This document shows positions 61,737 through 64,000 of a DNA stretch of 64,000 nt, one piece after another. A program made the position numbers and the translations under genes. Positions within the stretch are counted from its first letter, which is position 1, and every line of letters starts with the position of its first letter. Origin of the DNA: Methyloprofundus sp. (GTDB lineage Bacteria; Pseudomonadota; Gammaproteobacteria; Methylococcales; Methylomonadaceae); contig AP023240.1 in assembly GCA_016592635.1 (NCBI GenBank), positions 2,335,630 to 2,399,629 on the forward strand, read 5' to 3'. The notes under the pieces were generated by a model. That model was not told the DNA's origin. It worked only from the letters and a program-made list of their open reading frames with translations, and did no database searches.

Positions 61737-62612
61737 TTAAATAATTTCTGCAATAGCTTGGGCTAGTAATTTATCTAAATAAATACAAGCGGTAGCATGG
61801 CTCACGCTATCGGTACTCCATATTTTCTGCACCCCAGCCTGCATAATATGTGCCTCCGCATCACCACAAAATAACGGGTGAGTAATGGCAGCATAAACCT
61901 GCGTAGCCCCTGCCGCTAATAGCAAGCCAGTCGCTTTAGCTAAAGTTCTCCCTGTACTGGCCATATCATCAATAATAACCACCGGCTTACCCTGAAAATC
62001 AAAATCAGGTAATGCCATCGTGACATGCTTATCACCTAAGCGTACCTTTTCTGCCACCGAAAACTCAAAGCCAATTTTCTCAGCGATGGCTTGCACCCAT
62101 TGCTCAGATTCTGCATCTGGCCCTAGTAAAACGGCATGTTTAAGCTGAGTTTGCAAAAAACGACCTATCTCATCAGTCGCACTCAAACTAATCGCATTGC
62201 TTATAGGAATAGCTTGATCTAATGTAGAAATCCGGTGTAAATGCGGGTCAACCGTCATCACATCATCAAATAAATCAGCCAACATTTGGCCAATAATTTG
62301 TTGGCTGACTGCTTCACCAGGTTGATTGGCAATATCTTGACGCATATAACATAAGTAAGGTGCTACCAAAGTAACACGCTTAGCACCTAATTCACGCGCT
62401 GTTTTTGCACAAAGCATCAGTTCAATCAGCTTATCATTCGGCTGGTTAAGGCTGCGACAGATAACAACATGCTCAGGTAATGCTGTAGGTAAGCGTAGCA
62501 AACTTTCACCATCAGGAAATTGGTGCTGACAAACCTCTTCTAATTGCACATTAAGTGCCGTAGCAAGCCGCTGGGCTTGGGCTAGGTATTCAGAAAACGC
62601 AAGGATCAACAT
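61737..62612 (-). CDS. Ribose-phosphate pyrophosphokinase-like (Prs paralog)
   Basis: 291 residues, slightly shorter than housekeeping Prs. N-terminal FPDGESLLRLP and PYLCYMRQD match the ATP-binding part; the PRPP loop VVIIDDMASTGRTL (about residues 211-224) is intact; the metal-binding DPHLHRISTLDQAI replaces the usual DLHxxQIQGFF. Makes PRPP from ribose 5-phosphate and ATP, or a related reaction with ribose bisphosphate. It follows the NMP-phosphorylase-like gene, about 94 bases apart, with a family A repeat between. A different role from the main Prs is likely. Confidence 0.85.
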   Translation of the reverse strand: MLILAFSEYLAQAQRLATALNVQLEEVCQHQFPDGESLLRLPTALPEHVVICRSLNQPNDKLIELMLCAKTARELGAKRVTLVAPYLCYMRQDIANQPGEAVSQQIIGQMLADLFDDVMTVDPHLHRISTLDQAIPISNAISLSATDEIGRFLQTQLKHAVLLGPDAESEQWVQAIAEKIGFEFSVAEKVRLGDKHVTMALPDFDFQGKPVVIIDDMASTGRTLAKATGLLLAAGATQVYAAITHPLFCGDAEAHIMQAGVQKIWSTDSVSHATACIYLDKLLAQAIAEII

Positions 62613-62644
62613 ATAACAAACTCTCCAGTGAATTAAGATTTATT

Positions 62645-62701
62645 GTAGGAGGGGTTCCTTTGGCCGCGAATATAACAGGTCGCGGCCAAAGACCCCTCCC
62701 A
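62645..62701. repeat. Palindromic repeat, family A copy
   Basis: gtaggaggggttcctttggc with its inverse ending aagacccctcccac, inside the gap of the phosphorylase-Prs pair. Might act as a hairpin modulating the second gene. Confidence 0.75.
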
Positions 62702-62706
62702 CCTGC

Positions 62707-64000
62707 CTAGAAGGCAATCAACGGCTTCAATATCTGCTCATCAGCACCGATAGTGTAACCACTATTTTGTATTGCCAAATTTTTAGAAAAATTAAAATCC
62801 GCAGGAAATTCGGCATGAATTTGAAATAAAGCTTCGCCCTTAGTCACCTTATCACCTAACTTTTTAAACAAATCAACGCCTGCTTTTTTCTCCATGGGTG
62901 CACCCGCTATCCGAGCAATCTTAGCCATTTGAAAATTATCTATATGCGTTACCGTACCATCACACTCAGCACAAACCTGATAACATAATTTCCCTGGCTG
63001 TAAATCAATATCTTTTGCTCCTTGCGCCTTAATAATACTATTCATCTTGGCACACGCTCTACCCGACTCTAGAATATCCCGAGCAATAGCATAGCCTTGC
63101 CCACCACGCACATCAGGGTCAAACTCTAAAATTCTGCCTGCTAATTGTAAGGATTTTTGACGTAAATCAGCAGGTGCATCAGAATCATTATTTAATACCT
63201 TCATAATGTCACGCGCTTCCAGCACAGGCCCAATCCCCATGCCGATTGGTTGCCGGCCATCGGTAATCATCACTTCCAAATGAATATTAAGTCGGTCTCC
63301 CACAAATTCAAATAATTTACGTAACGCCAATGCTTGCCGCATATGCCGCACTTTTGCAGTGGGACCTACTGGAATATCGATAATTAAATGCGTAGAACCA
63401 GCCGCCAGTTTTTTCGATAAAATTGAAGCGACCATTTGCCCTTGTGAGTCGATCCCTAAAGGCCGTTCCACTGAAATCAACATATCATCAACGGGGGCCA
63501 ATTTAGCCGTCCCACCCCAGACCAAACAACCGCGCTCTTCGCGAATAATCTCTAACAACTGCTCTGGCATCAAATCAACATTGGATAAAACTTCCATGGT
63601 ATCAGCGGTACCTGCTGGTGAGGTTATCGCTCGACTTGAAGTTTTAGGAATCAACATACCATGCGCAGCCACGATAGGTACTACCAACATAGAGGTACGA
63701 TTACCTGGAATACCGCCAATACAATGCTTATCTGCAACCAAAGGCTCATGCCAGTTTATACACTCACCTGACTTCAACATTGATCGTGTCAAATAGAGCA
63801 ACTCATCACGATCCAAGTTATTTTGCCCAGTCGCCACCAAAAAAGCAGCCATTTCCATCTTAGAATATCGCGTTTCCACAATATCATGACTGATCTCATC
63901 AAAATCAAGCTGACTAAGACGTTCGCCATTTATTTTGCGACGTACAGCATCCATCGATTTGGGTGGCTCAGCATGATTAACAGTGACCAAGGTACCTTCA
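62707..64000 (-). CDS. Thymidine/AMP phosphorylase-like enzyme, partial at the right edge
   Basis: At least 430 residues; open to the right edge ([13 protein letters not shown]), so 70-80 N-terminal residues are outside. The frame has the pyrimidine-nucleoside phosphorylase signature [18 protein letters not shown] and phosphate-binding [14 protein letters not shown]. Length and the N-terminal domain suit the archaeal-type AMP phosphorylase (DeoA-like) rather than classic thymidine phosphorylase. Would split AMP or another NMP with phosphate to base and ribose 1,5-bisphosphate. The Prs-like gene downstream could act on the product. Edge truncation is due to the window, not the gene. Confidence 0.88.
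   Translation of the reverse strand, partial: EGTLVTVNHAEPPKSMDAVRRKINGERLSQLDFDEISHDIVETRYSKMEMAAFLVATGQNNLDRDELLYLTRSMLKSGECINWHEPLVADKHCIGGIPGNRTSMLVVPIVAAHGMLIPKTSSRAITSPAGTADTMEVLSNVDLMPEQLLEIIREERGCLVWGGTAKLAPVDDMLISVERPLGIDSQGQMVASILSKKLAAGSTHLIIDIPVGPTAKVRHMRQALALRKLFEFVGDRLNIHLEVMITDGRQPIGMGIGPVLEARDIMKVLNNDSDAPADLRQKSLQLAGRILEFDPDVRGGQGYAIARDILESGRACAKMNSIIKAQGAKDIDLQPGKLCYQVCAECDGTVTHIDNFQMAKIARIAGAPMEKKAGVDLFKKLGDKVTKGEALFQIHAEFPADFNFSKNLAIQNSGYTIGADEQILKPLIAF

Overview
The window is a chromosomal piece of a gammaproteobacterial methylotroph, most likely a low-GC type I methanotroph (order Methylococcales; Methyloprofundus or Methylobacter-like lineages would fit). The main evidence is the tetrahydromethanopterin (H4MPT) formaldehyde-oxidation cluster at 12.5-17.1 kb: an ATP-grasp protein, a CitG-like protein and formaldehyde-activating enzyme in the orf5-orf7-fae order known from Methylobacterium extorquens, with a second fae paralog and a radical SAM protein beside them. 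Serine-glyoxylate aminotransferase and hydroxypyruvate reductase of the serine pathway lie at 57-59 kb. The genus is an inference; no rRNA or methane monooxygenase gene lies in the window, and I saw no tRNA gene.

Layout. 0-9 kb: the edge of a GNAT-like gene, a secreted low-complexity protein, a HupE/UreJ-type membrane protein with a membrane-anchored partner, a PfkB kinase, dgkA, gcvH, and a two-gene heavy-metal-type RND efflux unit. 9-12.5 kb: an AT-rich DUF4062 gene cut in two by a 1658-bp IS4-type element. 12.5-17.2 kb: the H4MPT block. 17.3-20 kb: ubiG-gph-SDR-sufT, one tightly packed operon. 20-27.5 kb: a PilZ-like protein facing a compact five-gene Hsp70 operon (TPR scaffold, J-like protein without HPD, GrpE-like, Hsp70, zinc ribbon protein). 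27.6-34 kb: glk, arfB, a deleted DMT transporter, a new 53-residue membrane protein, SulP transporter, DUF5610 and a DsbA-DUF1289 fusion. 34-42.2 kb: a signalling operon (hybrid histidine kinase, REC-PP2C, REC-GGDEF) split by a second, nearly identical copy of the 1658-bp IS. 42.4-48 kb: a secreted PPC-repeat protein, a wrecked BrnT/BrnA toxin-antitoxin locus carrying another IS (1208 bp), a methyltransferase, a CpdA-like phosphodiesterase and VapBC. 48-64 kb: flgL, nadA, aspS, fmdB-like, pyrC, DedA, mlaA, rnt, sga, hprA, a desaturase, three small proteins of unknown function, and a PRPP-synthetase-like/NMP-phosphorylase-like pair running off the right edge.

The genome is rich in short palindromic repeats. 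At least three families recur (here A, B and C), and there is one clear MITE with terminal inverted repeats and a 9-bp target duplication. In several places one repeat sits inside another or truncates a gene. Three IS insertions with target duplications can be undone on paper, which restores the frame of the DUF4062 gene and the start of the BrnA-type antitoxin. The window therefore records recent IS activity and gene decay next to intact central C1 metabolism.
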